Notes: a model not told the origin generated them from the sequence alone. A DNA stretch of 64,000 nucleotides from Megascapheus bottae (GCA_024803745.1 JANJXV010000192.1:124001-188000); one strand, 5' to 3'. Counted from the stretch's first letter, positions 11,801-23,535 are shown. A program made the numbers and translations.

Positions 11801-14434
11801 TTAGGGTTAGGGTTAGGGTTAAGTTTAGGGTTAGTGTTAGGGAAACGGTTAGGGTTAGGGTTAGGGTTAAGGTTAGGGTTAGGGTTAGGGTTAGGGAAAC
11901 GGTTAGGGTTAGGGTTAGGGTAAGGGTTAGGGTTAGGGAAACGGTGAGGGTTAGGGTTAGGGTTAGCTTTAGGGTTAGGGTTAGGGTTAGAGTTAGGGAA
12001 ACGGTTAGGGTTAGTTTTAGGGTTAAGGTTAGGGTTAGGGTTAGGGTTAGGGAAACGGTTAGGGTTATGATTAGGGTTAGGGTTAGCTTTAGGGTTAGGG
12101 TTAGGGTTAGGGTTAGCGAAACGGTTAGGGTTAGGTTTAGGGTTAGGGTTAGCGTTAGGGAAACGGTGAGGGTTAGGGTTAGGGTTAGGGTTAGGGTTAG
12201 GGAATGGGTAAGGGTTAGGGTTAGGGTTAGATTTAGGGTTAGGGTTACGGTTAGGGTTAGGGTCAGGGAAACGGGGAGGGTTAGGGTTAGGGTTAGGGTT
12301 AGGGAATGGGTAAGGGCTAGGGTTAGGGTTAGGGTTAGGGAAACGGTTAGGGTTAGGGTTAGGTTTAGGGTAAGGGTTAGGGTTAGGGAAACGGTGAGGG
12401 TTAGCGTTAGGTTTAGGGTTAGGGTTAGGGAAACGGTTAGGGTTAGGGTTAAGGTTAGGGTTAGGGTTAGGGTTAGGGAAACTGTTAGGGTTAGGGTTAG
12501 GGGTACGGAAACGGTTGGGGTTAGCTTTAGGGTTAGGGTTAGGGTTAGGGTTAGGGTTAGGGTGAGGGTTAGGGTTTGCTTTAGGGTTAGGGTTAGGGTT
12601 AGGGTTAGCGAAACTGTTAGGGTTAGGTTTAGGGTTAGGTTTAGGGTTAGGGTTAGGGTTAGGGTTAGAGTAAGGGTTAGGGTTAGGGTAACGGTGAGGG
12701 TTAGTGTTAGGGTTAGGGTAAAGGTTAGGGTTCGGGTTAGGGTTACCTTTAGGGGTAGGGTTAGAGTTAGGGTTAGGGAAATGGTTAGGGTTAGGGTTAG
12801 GTTTAGGGTTAGTGTTAGTGTTAGGGTTAGCTTTAGGGTTAGGTTTACGGTTGGGATTAGGGTTAGGGTTAGCTTTAGGGTTAGGGTTAGGGTTAGTGTT
12901 AGGGAAACGGTTAGGGTTAGGGTTAGGGTTAGCTTTAGGGTTAGGGTTAGGGTTAGGGTTAGGGTTAGCTTTAGGGTTAGGTTTACGGTTGGGATTAGGG
13001 TTAGGGTTAGCTTTAGGGTTAGGGTTAGGGTTAGGGTTAGGGAAACGGTTAGGTTTAGGGTTAGGGTTAGGGTAGGGTTAGGGTTAGCGTTAGGGTTAGG
13101 GTTAGGGAAACGGTTAGGGTTAGGGTTAGGGTTAGCTTTAGGGTTAGGGTTAGGGTTAGGGTTAGGGTTAGTGTTAGGGAAACGGTTAGGGTTAGGGTTA
13201 GGGTTAGCTTTAGGGTTAGGGTTAGGGTTAGGGTTAGGGTTAGCTTTAGGGTTAGGTTTACGGTTGGGATTAGGGTTAGGGTTAGCTTTAGGGTTAGGGT
13301 TAGGGTTAGGGTTAGGGAAACGGTTAGGTTTAGGGTTAGAGTTAGGGTAGGGTTAGGGTTAGCGTTAGGGTTAGGGTTAGGGTTAGGGTTAGTGTTAGAG
13401 AGAAGGTTAGGGTTAGGGTTAATGTTAGGGTTAGCTTTAGGGTTAGGGTTAAGGTTAGGGAAACGATTAGGGTTAGGGTTAGGGTTAGGGTAAGGGTTAG
13501 GGTTAGGGAAACGGTGAGGGTTAGTGTTAGGGTTAGTGTTAGGGTTAGGGAAAATGTTAGGGTTAGGATTAGGGTTAGCTTTAGGGTTAGGGTTAGGGTT
13601 TGGGTTAGGGAAACGTTTAGGGTTAGGGTTAGGTTTAGGGTTAGTGTTAGGGTTAGGGTTAGCTTTAGGGTTAGGGTTAGGGTTAGGGAAACGGTTAGGG
13701 TTAAGGTTAGGTTTAGGGTTAGTGTTAGGGTTAGGGTTAGCTTTAGGGTTAGGGTTAGGGTTAGGGAAACGGTTAGGGTTAAGGTTAGGGTTAGGGTTAG
13801 CTGTAGGCTTAGGGTTAGGGTTAGGGTTAGGGTTAGGGTAAGGGTTAGGGTTAGGGAAACGGTGAGGGTTAGTGTTAGGATTAGCGTTAGGATTAGGGAA
13901 AAAGTTAGGGTTAGGGTTAGGGTTAGCTTTAGGGTTAGGGTTAGGGTGAGGTTTAGGGTTAGGGTTAGGGTTAGCGTTAGCGTTAGCGTTAGGGTTGGGG
14001 TTAGGGTTAGTTTTAGGGTTAGCTTTATGGTTAGGGTTAGGGTTACTATTAGTGTTAGGGAAACGGTTAGGGTTAGGGTTAGGGTTAGGGTTAGGGAAAC
14101 GGTTAGGGTTAGGGTTAGGGTTAGGGTTAGGGTTAGCTTTAGGGTTAAGGTTAGGGTTAGGTTTAAGGTTAGGGTTAGGGTTAGGGTTGGAGTTAGGGTT
14201 AGGGTTAGGGCTATGGTTAGGGTTAGGTTTAGCTAAACGGTAACGGTTAGGGTTAGGGTTAGGGTTAGCGTTAGGGTTAGGGTAAGGGTAAGGGTAAGGT
14301 TTAGGGTTAACGTTAGGTTTAGGGTTAGCGTTAGGGTTAGGGTAAGGGTAAGGGTTAGGGTTAACGTTAGGGTTGGGGTTAGTGTTAGTGTTAAGGTTAG
14401 GGTTAGGCCTAGCCTTAGGGTTAGGGTTAGGGTT
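8815..14434 (+). repeat. Long interstitial telomere-like (TTAGGG)n array, 5.6 kb
   Basis: About 5,620 bp of degenerate TTAGGG on the + strand, bounded by satellite monomers on both sides. Recurrent variant words include GGGAAACGG, GGTTAGCTTTAGGG, GGGATAGGG and GGTGAGGG. Blocks of variants are themselves duplicated: the stretch from 10470 recurs from 10734 at an offset of about 258-264 bp, and a word containing ACGGTTGGGATTAGGG recurs at 12847, 12985 and 13260. The very long translations here (alternating Arg-Val or Leu-Gly) arise because two of the three + frames of TTAGGG lack stops, so they are not genes. TTAGGG-based satellite DNA (MS satellite) is known in kangaroo rats. That this array belongs to it is inference. 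Confidence 0.95.
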
Positions 14435-17400
14435 TGCTCTCTCTCTATTGAGGAACTTCTTGTCTAATCGGGATATTTCATCCTTCCTCGTTCAACTTCA
14501 GTGTACCTACTTTTATTTCTGAGTGGTGCTTCCTCAAGTACAACGGAGACTGAACTACCATTGACATTGTTCTATCTACTATCATTTTTTTCCGTGTAAA
14601 CCTGGGTATTTTTGCTACCCCGAGTAACTTCAATGTATCTCGTTTCACTTCCTGGAGGTTTTCATAGAGTGTCCTGGATTTTGCTGTTGCATTCCCTACG
14701 GCATTGCTCTAAGCGGGGTATTTTATTCTTCCTCGTTCAACTTCAGTGTACCTGCTTTTATTTCTGCGTGGTGCTTCATCCATTACAACCGAGATAGTAC
14801 TACCACTCATATAGCTCTATCTGCTAAGAGCTGTTCTATGTAGGCGTGGTCATTTCTTCTGCCACAAGGAACTTCAATGTATCTGGTTTTAGTTCTTGGA
14901 CGTTTTCATCCAGTGTAATACTTACTGGATTTTGCCGTTCAAATTTCTACGGCATTGCTCTTTCTTCTAAGCGGGGTATTATATGCTTCCTCGTTCAACT
15001 TCAGTGTACCAGCTTTTAGTTCGTCGTGGTCTCTGAGCAGGAGCAAGGGAGACTGTACTTCCACAGAGATTGCTCTATCTCCTAGAGTTGTTCTTGTGAA
15101 CGTAGTCATTCCTTTGACCACCAGCAACTTCAATGTTCTCGTGTTACTTCTTCGAGGATTTCATTATGTAAGTGGTAGTGGATTTTGCCAGTGAACTTCC
15201 TACGGAATTGTTCGATCTGCTAAGATCGTTTTTGTCTAAGCGGGTTTTTTATTTTTTCCCCCTGTACCTTCAGTGTATCTGCTTTTAATTCAGCGTGGTG
15301 CTTCATCTTGTACAACGGAGACGGAGCTACCATTGACATTGCTCTATCTAGTATGATTTGTTCTGTGTAAACCTGGTCATTTCTTCTACCACAAGTAACT
15401 TCAATGTAGCTCGTTTCACTTCCTGGAGGTTTTCATAGATTGTCATTTTGCCTGTGCAGTAAATACGGCATTGCTCTTTCTGCTGGGAAACTTCTTGTCT
15501 TAGCGGGGCATTTTTCTTCTTCCTCGTTCAAACTGGATTTTGCCGTTGAGCTTCCTACAGAATTGTTCGATCTGCTAAGATCGTTTTTCTCTAAGCGGGG
15601 TATTATATTCCCCCTCTGCACCTTCGATGTATCTGCTTCAGTGTACCTGGTTTTATTTCTGCCTGGTACAATGGGTACCCTACTGCCACCGACAATGCTC
15701 TATCTGCTAGGAGTTGTTCGGTTAGCTTGGTCGTTCATTGTCCCCTAAGCAGCTTCAAGGTGTCTGCTTTTACTTCTTGGAAGATTTCATCCTGGGTAAT
15801 GGATACTGTATTTTGCCGTTGAACCTCGTACGGTATTACTCTTTCTGCTGAGGACCCTATTGTCTCATCGGGTTATTTTATTCTTCCTCGTTCAATTTCA
15901 GTGTACTTGCTTTTATTTCTGCGTGGTGCTTCATCAAGTACAGGGGAGACTGAACTACCATTGACATTGTTCTATCTAGTATCATTTGTTCTGTGTAAAC
16001 CTGGGCATTTCTGCTACCCCAAGTAACTTCAATGTATCTCGTTTCACTTCGTGGAGGTTTTCATAGAGGTTCATGGATTTTTGCTGTTGCACTCCCTACG
16101 GCGTTGCTCTTTCTGCTAACAACCTTCTTTTCTAAGCGGGGTATTTTATTCTTCCTCTTTCAACTTCAGTGTAAGTGCTTTTATTTTGTCGTGGTGTCTG
16201 AGCATGTACAAGGAACAGTCTACTCCCTATCTGGTAGGAGTTATTCCGTTAACGTGGTCGTTCATTGTCCCCTAAACAGCTTCAAGGTGTCTGCTTTTAC
16301 TTCTTGGAAGATTTCATCCTGTGTAATGGATACTGTATTTTGCCATTGCACCTCCTTCGTACGGCATTGCTCTTTTTGCTGAGGAACCTCTTATCTAATA
16401 GGGATATTTTATCCTTCCTCGCTCAACTTCAGTGTACCTGCTTTTATTTCTGCGTGGTGCTTCATCCATTACAACCGAGATAGTACTACCACTCGTATAG
16501 CTCTATCTGCTAAGAGTTGTTCTGTGTAGGCGTGGTCATTTCTTCTACCACAAGCAACTTCAATGTATCTGGTGTTAGTTCTTGGACGTTTTCATCCAGT
16601 GTAATGCTTACTGGATTTTGCCGTTCAAATTTCTATGGCATTGCTCTTTCTTCTAAGCGGGGTATTAAATGCTTCCTCGTTCAACTTCAGTGTACCAGCT
16701 TTTATTTCGTCGTGGTCTCTGAGCAGGTGCAAGGGAGACTGTACTTCCACCGAGATTGCTCTATCTCCTAGAGTTGTTCTTGTGAACGTAGTCATTCCTT
16801 TGACCACCAGCAACTTCAATGTTCTTGTGTTACTTCTTCAAGGATTTCATTGTGTACTTGGTACTGGATTTTGCCAGTGAACTTCCTACGGAATTGTTCG
16901 ATCTGCTAAGATCGTTTTTGTCTAAGCGGGATATTTTCTTTTTCCCCCTGTACCTTCAGTGTATCTGCTTTTATTTCAGCGTGGTGCTTCATCTTGTACA
17001 ATGGTGACGGAGCTACCATTTACATTGCTCTATCTAGTATGATTTGTTCTGTGTAAACCTGGTCATTTCTTCTACCACAAGTAACTTCAATGTAGCTCGT
17101 TTCACTTCCTGGAGGTTTTCATAGATTGTCATTTTGCCTGTGCAGTAAATACGGCATTGCTCTTTCTGCTGGGAACCTTCTTGTCTTAGCGGGGCATTTT
17201 TCTTCTTCCTCGTTTAAACTGGATTTTGCCGTTGAGCTTCCTACAGAATTGTTCGATCTGCTAAGATGGTTTTTGTCTAAGCGGGGTATTATATTCCCCC
17301 CCCCTGCACTTTCGGTGTATCTGCTTCAGTGTACCTGGTTTTATTTCTGCCTGGTACAATGGGGACCCTACAGCCACCGACAATGCTCTATCTGCTAAGA

Positions 17401-17525
17401 GTTGTTAACGTGGTCGTTCATTGTCCCCTAAGCAGCTTCAAGGTGTCTGCTTTTACTTCTTGGAAGATTTCATCCTCCTACGGTATTACTCTTTCTGCTG
17501 AGGACCCTCTTGTCTCATGGGGTTA
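14435..17525 (+). repeat. Satellite block 3, ~268-bp monomers, ending at an L1
   Basis: This continues the monomer family, including a repeated segment at 14939-15133 and 16625-16819 (offset 1,686 bp). The first monomer after the TTAGGG tract shares diagnostic variants (GAACTTCTTGTC, ATTTCATCC, ACCTACTTTTA) with the monomer that follows the short tract at 2569. This indicates common descent of the two satellite/telomere junctions. The block stops abruptly inside a monomer at about 17525-17531, where L1 ORF2 sequence begins. Confidence 0.9.
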
Positions 17526-19728
17526 TTTTATAGCCTGCTATTCTTCCAAAGCTTTGAATCTGTACAAGGAGCTTGGGAGTAGACTCAATAGGATTCTGTA
17601 AATACAGAATCATGTCATCTGCAAAGAGGGAGAGTTTTATTTCCTTTTTCCCTACTTGGATCCCCTTTATGCTTGCTTCTTGCCTTATTGCACTGGCTAG
17701 GAATTCTAGTACTATGTTAAAGAGGAGTGGAGAGAGTGGGCATCCTTGTCTCGTTCCTGATTTTAGAGGGAATAGCTTTAGGTTTTCACCATTCAGTGTA
17801 ATACTAGCAGTAGGTTTCTCATACACAGCCTTATTACATTGAGGAATGTTCCATGGATTCCTAGTTTCTCCAGACTTTTTAACATAAAGGGGTGGTGGAT
17901 CTTGTCAAATGCCTTTTCCGCGTCTATTGAGACAATCATGTGATTTTTGTCCTTGCTCCTGTTGATGTGTTGAATTATATGAATTGATTTGTGTATGTTG
18001 AACCAGCTTTGCCTCCCTGTGATGAATCCAATCACTGTGATGAATCATAGTGTATAATTTTTTTGATGAGTTGTTGTAGACGGTTGGCCAATATTTTGTT
18101 GAGAAGTTTTGCATCGATGTTGATCAAAGATATAGGTCTATAGTTCTCTTTCTTTGATGAATCTCTGTCTGGTTTGGGGTGAGGGTTATACTGGCTTCAT
18201 AGAATGAGTTTGGTAAGGAACCTTCATTTTCAATTTCGTTGAAGAGCTTGAGGAGCATTGGTGTGAGCTCTGCTTTGAAGACCTTATAGAATTCAGCTGT
18301 GAATCCATCTGGCCCTGGGCTTTTCTTAGGTGGAAGTTCTCTAATTGCCATTTGTATTTCTGAGCTTGAAGTAGGCCTGTTGAGTTGGATTAGTTCTTCT
18401 TGGTTCAGTGTGGGTATGTTAATATTGGCTAGGAATTCATCCATTTCATCTAGATTCTCAAATTTGTTGGCATAAAAGTTTGAGAAGTATTCCCTCATGA
18501 TATTCTGGATCTTGGTAATTTCTGTCGTGGTATTACCATTTTCATCTGCGATTTTGTTTATTTCGATATGCTCTCTTCTTTGTTTGGTAAGATTTGCTAA
18601 GGGCTTGTCAATTTTTGTTAATTCTTTCAAAAACCAACACCTTGTCTTGTTGATTCTTTCTATAGTTTTTTTGGATTCCAAATCATTTAATTCTGCTTTG
18701 ACTTTAATAATTTGCTTTCTTCTACTGGGATTAGGGTTGGTTTGTTGCTCTTTTTCCAGGAGCTTAAGGTGAGACATTAACTTGTTGGTTTCCAATTTTT
18801 CCAACTTGTTGTTGTAGGCACTCAGCGCTATAAATTTTCCTCTGAGTACTGCCTTTGCTGTGTCCCAAAGGAGTTGGTATTTTGTGTGCTCCTTACTGTT
18901 AAATTTCATAAACTGTTGGATTTCTGTTCTGATCTCTTCGATGACCCATTGGTGATTCAACAATGTGTTGTTCAGTCTCCATGAGTTACAGGGTTTTCGT
19001 TGGTGGAGATGTGTGTTCAGTTCCAGTTTGATGCCTTTGTGGTCTGAGAGTGTGCATGGAATAATTTCAGGGTTTCTGAATCTGTCCAGGTTTGTTTTAT
19101 GGCCTAAGATGTGATCTATTTTGGAAAATGTTCCATGTGCTGCTGAGAAAAACGTATATTGTGTTGTTGCTGGGTGGAATATTCTGCAGATGTCTGTTAG
19201 ATCTAGTTGGTCTATATAGTTGTTCAGTTCTAAGGTTTCTCTGTTGAGTTTTTGCCTTGTTGATCTGTCCATAGGTGAAAATGGTGTGTTAAAATCACCG
19301 ACAATCACTGTATTTCGATCTATGTATGGTTTCAGTGTAAGTAAAGTTTGCTTGATGAAGTTTGGAGCTCCGGGATTGGGTGTGTAAATATTTAGGATCG
19401 TTATGTCTTCCTGGAGGAAAGATCCCTTTAGTAGTATGTAGTAACCTTCTTTGTCTTTTCTTACTAATTTTGGTTTGAAGTCTATTTTATTTGATATGAT
19501 GATGGCAACTCCAGCCTGTTTCTGGGGGCCGTTAACTTGATAGAGTTTATTCCAACCTCTCACTTTCAAAAGATGCTTGTTTTTTGGGGTAAGATGTGTC
19601 TCTTGAAGACAGCAGAACGATGACTCTTGCTTTTTGATCCAACTAGACAGCCTATGCCGTTTAATTGGAGAGTTGAGTCCATTGATATTGAGAGTTAGGA
19701 TTGAGAGATATTTATTAGGTCCTACCAT
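17526..19728 (-). pseudogene. L1-A ORF2 (endonuclease + partial reverse transcriptase), broken
   Basis: ORF2p of L1 nicks target DNA and reverse-transcribes L1 RNA. The frame opens at 19728 and is open for 534 codons to 18124. The apurinic-like endonuclease domain fills the first ~240 residues, with the expected motifs LNINGLN, QETHL, GDFNTP and LSDHKG. A single missing base near 18177, relative to L1-D, shifts the frame at the start of the RT domain. Downstream pieces stay recognisable at 17793-18114 and 17526-17826, the last with the FADDM catalytic motif. The gene is cut at 17526 by the satellite junction, so the rest of RT and the C-terminal cysteine region are absent. It is certainly L1 ORF2 and certainly non-functional. 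Confidence 0.92.
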
Positions 19729-19776
19729 TTTTAAAAGCTTTTATTTAGGCCTGTGTCTTGACAGTTCTTGTGGTCC

Positions 19777-20941
19777 TTAGGTGGTATGCTGTTTAGGTGC
19801 CATTTCTTTCCCTATATTGCCTTTATTTTGGTTTTCTATGTATAGATCATCTTTCAGAATTCTCTGTAGTGTTGGTTTTGTTGCGACATATTGTTGCAGC
19901 TTTTCCCTGGAATGGAATGTTTTTATTGTTCCCTCAGTTATGAATGAGAGCTTAGCTGTGTACAGTATTCTTGGTTGGTAGTTATTTGACTTAAGGGCAT
20001 GACATATATGCTTCCAGTCACTTCTTGCTTGCATGGTCTCTGCTGAGAAATCTGGAGTTATCCTGATTGGTTTTCCTTTATAGGTTACTGAACCCTTTTC
20101 CCTGGATGCCTTTAGGATCCTTTTTTTGGTTTCTACTGATCCAGTTCGGATTACGATGTGGCGGTGAAATCTTCTTTTCTCGTCAGATCTGTTTGGGGGT
20201 CTAAAAGCTTCTTGTATCTGGATGGGTCTGCCCTTCTGGATATTTGGGAAATTCTCTGAGATGATTGCCTGAAGTATATTTCCAATACCATTGACCTCTT
20301 TCTCCAGACCCTCCTCAATACCAATTAGCCTTAAATTAGGCTTCCTAATTGTATCTTGGACCTCCTGAAGCGCTCTCTCATTTTTCCTAGATTTGGATTG
20401 ACTCATTTTCTGTTCTTTCTCTATAATAACTAAATTATCTTCAGCCCCAGAAATTCTCTCCTCTGCATTGTTTAACCTGCTATCCAAGCTATCTACTTTA
20501 TTTTTCATCTTCCTTGCTACTAATTGCTCATTTTTGATGCCTTGCATCTCTTCTTTTAGATCATGTATGGATTTCTTTAGCTCCTTGATTTCCATTTGAG
20601 TGGTTAGCTCAGTAGCTTTATTTTCTTTGAACATTTGCTGGAGTTCGGTCACCTTTTTATTTGTGGATTCTATGAATTCATCCATCTTTCTTTGAACAGC
20701 CTTTATTATGGCCTCCTTTATGGCTTCTTATTTTTCACTTATCACCTTGTTTATGGTTTCCTCTTGTTCAGCTATGGCTTCCTCCGTTATCTCTTTCTTT
20801 ATATTTTCACATTTTTCATTAATGATGTTTATCAATTGCATTTGTACAGCACTTGGAAGACTCTCGTCTAGGTTTGCCAGTGACTGATCCATTGGCTGTT
20901 TGCATTGGGTGGGGGAGGTGATTTGACATTTTTCTTGCCAT
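19777..20941 (-). pseudogene. L1-A ORF1 (RNA-binding chaperone), broken
   Basis: ORF1p is the trimeric RNA-binding protein that packages L1 RNA. The larger open piece (20685 to 19777, 302 codons) shows a coiled-coil region rich in heptads, then an RNA-recognition motif (around KPNLRLIGIEE and RRFHRHIVIRT) and the C-terminal domain (around KPIRITPDFSAETMQARSDW). Relative to L1-B there is a small N-terminal deletion near 20918-20935 that shifts the frame after the first codons, and a TAA stop about 20725-20727 in the coiled coil. The ORF1 stop and the ORF2 start are 48 bp apart, as in L1-B. I place the start at the ATG read from 20941, which matches the L1-B start region. Confidence 0.9.
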
Positions 20942-21258
20942 TTGAAAATGGCAGCAAGATTAATACTAAACACGATTATAGTTTTTCAGATATAACCAAC
21001 CTAGACCTCTGTAGCAGGCAGACTCTAGATGTTCACAAGTTTTGATTGGTGTTATCACTCTTTCTTTTTGTGCAGTTACCGACTAGTCTATTCACTGATA
21101 AGCGATTTATATCCAAAACAATAAGCCTCTCAATCCAATCTCTATTGTCTTTAAGTCCCTCTGAGCCTAGAGAATAATTAAACACCTAGATATACAATGT
21201 TGCTCAACAGCCATCAAGTGTAGATCCATGCAGTATAAGGGTTGAAAGAGGAGCAGAG
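20942..21258 (-). other. L1-A 5' UTR, ORF1-proximal part
   Basis: Non-coding sequence just upstream of ORF1, nearly identical to 34107-34421 of L1-B. It ends at the insertion point of L1-C. Its last 15 bp (21244-21258, GAAAGAGGAGCAGAG) are the left copy of the target-site duplication. Confidence 0.88.
21244..21258. repeat. TSD of nested L1-C (left copy)
   Basis: GAAAGAGGAGCAGAG. It is repeated perfectly at 24004-24018, directly after the L1-C poly(A). Confidence 0.95.
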
Positions 21259-21284
21259 CTTGGCTGCTTGTCGACCCTTCAGAT

Positions 21285-23535
21285 TCCTTACCAAACTAAT
21301 TCTATGAAGACAGTATAAACCTCATCCCCAAACCAGACAGAGATTCATCAAAGAAAGAGAACTATAGACCTATATCTTTGATGTACATCGATGCAAAACT
21401 TCTCAACAAAATACTGGCCAACTGACTACAACAACTCATCAAAAAATTATACACTATGATCAAACTGGATTCATCACAGGGAGGCAAAGCTGGTTCAACA
21501 TACGCAAATCAATATAATTCAACACATCAACAGGAGCAAAGACAAAAATCACATGATTGTCTCAATAGACGCGGAAAAGGCATTTGACAAGATCCAACAC
21601 CCCTTTATGTTAAAAGCTCTGGAGAAACTAGGAATCCATGGAACATTCCTCAATGTAATAAAGGCTGTATATGAGAAACCTACTGCTAGTATTACACTTA
21701 ATGGTGAAAATGTAAAGCCATTCCCTCTAAAATCAGGAACGAGACAAGGATGCCCACTCTCTCCACTCCTCTTTAACATAGTACTAGAATTCCTAGCCAG
21801 TGCAATAAGGCAAGAAGCAAGCATAAAGGGGATCCAAGTAGGGAAAGAGGACATAAAACTATCCCTCTTTGCAGATGACATGATTCTGTATTTAAAGAAT
21901 TCTATAGACTCTACTCCCAAACTCCTTGAGCTGATCCAAAGCTTTGGAAGAGTAGCAGGCTATAAAATCAATCCTCAAAAATCAACTGCCTTCCTTTATG
22001 CCAACAGAGACAGGAACGAGGCAATAATCAGGAAAGAAACTCCCTTCACAATAGCCTCAAAGAAAATAAAGTACCTAGGAATTAGCTTAACTAAGAATGT
22101 AAAGGACCTTTTTGACGAAAACTTTAAAACCCTAAAAAAGGAAATTAAAGCAGAACTAAGGAAATGGAAAAACCTCCCATGCTCCTGGATTGGAAGAATC
22201 AACCTTGTGAAAATGACAATCTTGCCAAGAGCTATCTACAAATTCAATGCAATCAACATCCCAATGTCATTCTTTAAAGAAATAGAAGGGGCAATCCAAA
22301 ATTTCATATGGAAATATAAAAGACCCCGTATAGCAAAAACACTTATTAGCAGAAAGAACAGCACTGGAGGAATTTCAATTCCAAACTTTAGACTCTATTA
22401 CAGAGCTGTAATTCTCAAAACAGCTTGGGACTGGCACAGGAACAGGCCTGAAGACCAATGGAATAGAACTGAGGACCCAGATATGGGCCACCTAATCTTT
22501 GACAAGGGAGCCAAAAAAATAGAATGGAAGAAAGACAGCCTCTTCAACAAGTTGCGGTGGCAGAACTGGTTAAGCACCTGCAGAAAACTAAAGCTGGATC
22601 CTTCTTTGTCACCTTGCACTAGAATTAACTCCAAATGGATCAAAGACATGGAGGTTAAAGCTGACACATTGAAAACTCTACAGGAAGGAATAGGAGATAC
22701 ACTGGGCGTCCTTGGCCCAGGTTGAAACTTTCTTAATAAGGACTAAGAATCACAACAAATCAGAGAAAGGCTGGATAAGTGGGACTGCATTAAACTGCAG
22801 AGCTTTTGTATGGCAAAGGACATAGCTAGTAAACTAATCAGGAAGCCTACAGAGTGGGAGAAGATCTTCACCAACCAAACAATGGACAAAGGCCTCATAT
22901 CTAAAATATATCAACAACTCAAAAAATTGAATCACTCCAAAACTAACCTCCAAAGTAACAACCATCCCATTAAAAAATGGGCCAAAGACTTAAAGAGTGT
23001 CTTGTCTGAAGAAGAAACAAAAATGGCCTATAGACACATGAAGAATTGCTGAACATCTCTGGTCATAAAAGAAATGCAAATCAAAACAACTCTAAGATTC
23101 CACCTCAGTCCAGTTAGAATGGCCAGGATCAGGAAAACGAATGACAACAGATGCTGGAGGGGATGTGGCCAGGAGGGATCACTACTACACTGTTGGTGGG
23201 AGTGCAAACTCATTCAACCACTATGGAAAGCAGTGTGGCAGTGCCTCAAAAGGCTAAACATAGAACTCCCCTATGACCCAGCAATTCCACTACTTGGCAT
23301 TTACCCAACCATCCAGAAACAAGGACATACCAAACCCACTAGCACAACAGTGTTCATTGCAGCACTATTCACCATAGCAAAGATATGGAACCAACCTACA
23401 TGTCCCTCAGTTGATGAGTGGATCAACAAGTTGTGGTATTTGTACACAATGGGATTCTATGCTGTTGTCAGAAAGAATGACATCGCCCCATTTGTTAGGA
23501 AATGGAAAGACTTAGAAAAAACTCATATTAAGTGA
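21285..23535 (+). pseudogene. L1-C ORF2 remnant (RT to C-terminus)
   Basis: This is ORF2 from the early RT domain to the C-terminus, interrupted. The main open part (21553-22725) contains the RT core with [10 protein letters not shown] and FADDM (the catalytic aspartates), thumb-like sequence and the long C-terminal segment. It ends at a stop at 22725. Further pieces are open at 22810-23052 and 23074-23535. The last carries the C-terminal cysteine-histidine cluster [19 protein letters not shown] (Cx3Cx7Hx4C), typical of L1 ORF2p. The endonuclease domain is missing because of 5' truncation, so it is a dead copy. Confidence 0.92.

Noticed and set aside
400..17290. CENP-B-box-like sequence around GTCTAAGCGGGGT in satellite monomers
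   Set aside because: The A and CGGG positions fit at the right spacing, but the essential TTCG half reads TTTT or TTTC in the monomers checked, so it is not a recognised box.
1..17525. CRISPR-like array
   Set aside because: Repeats are long, contiguous and degenerate, without unique spacers, in a eukaryotic context.
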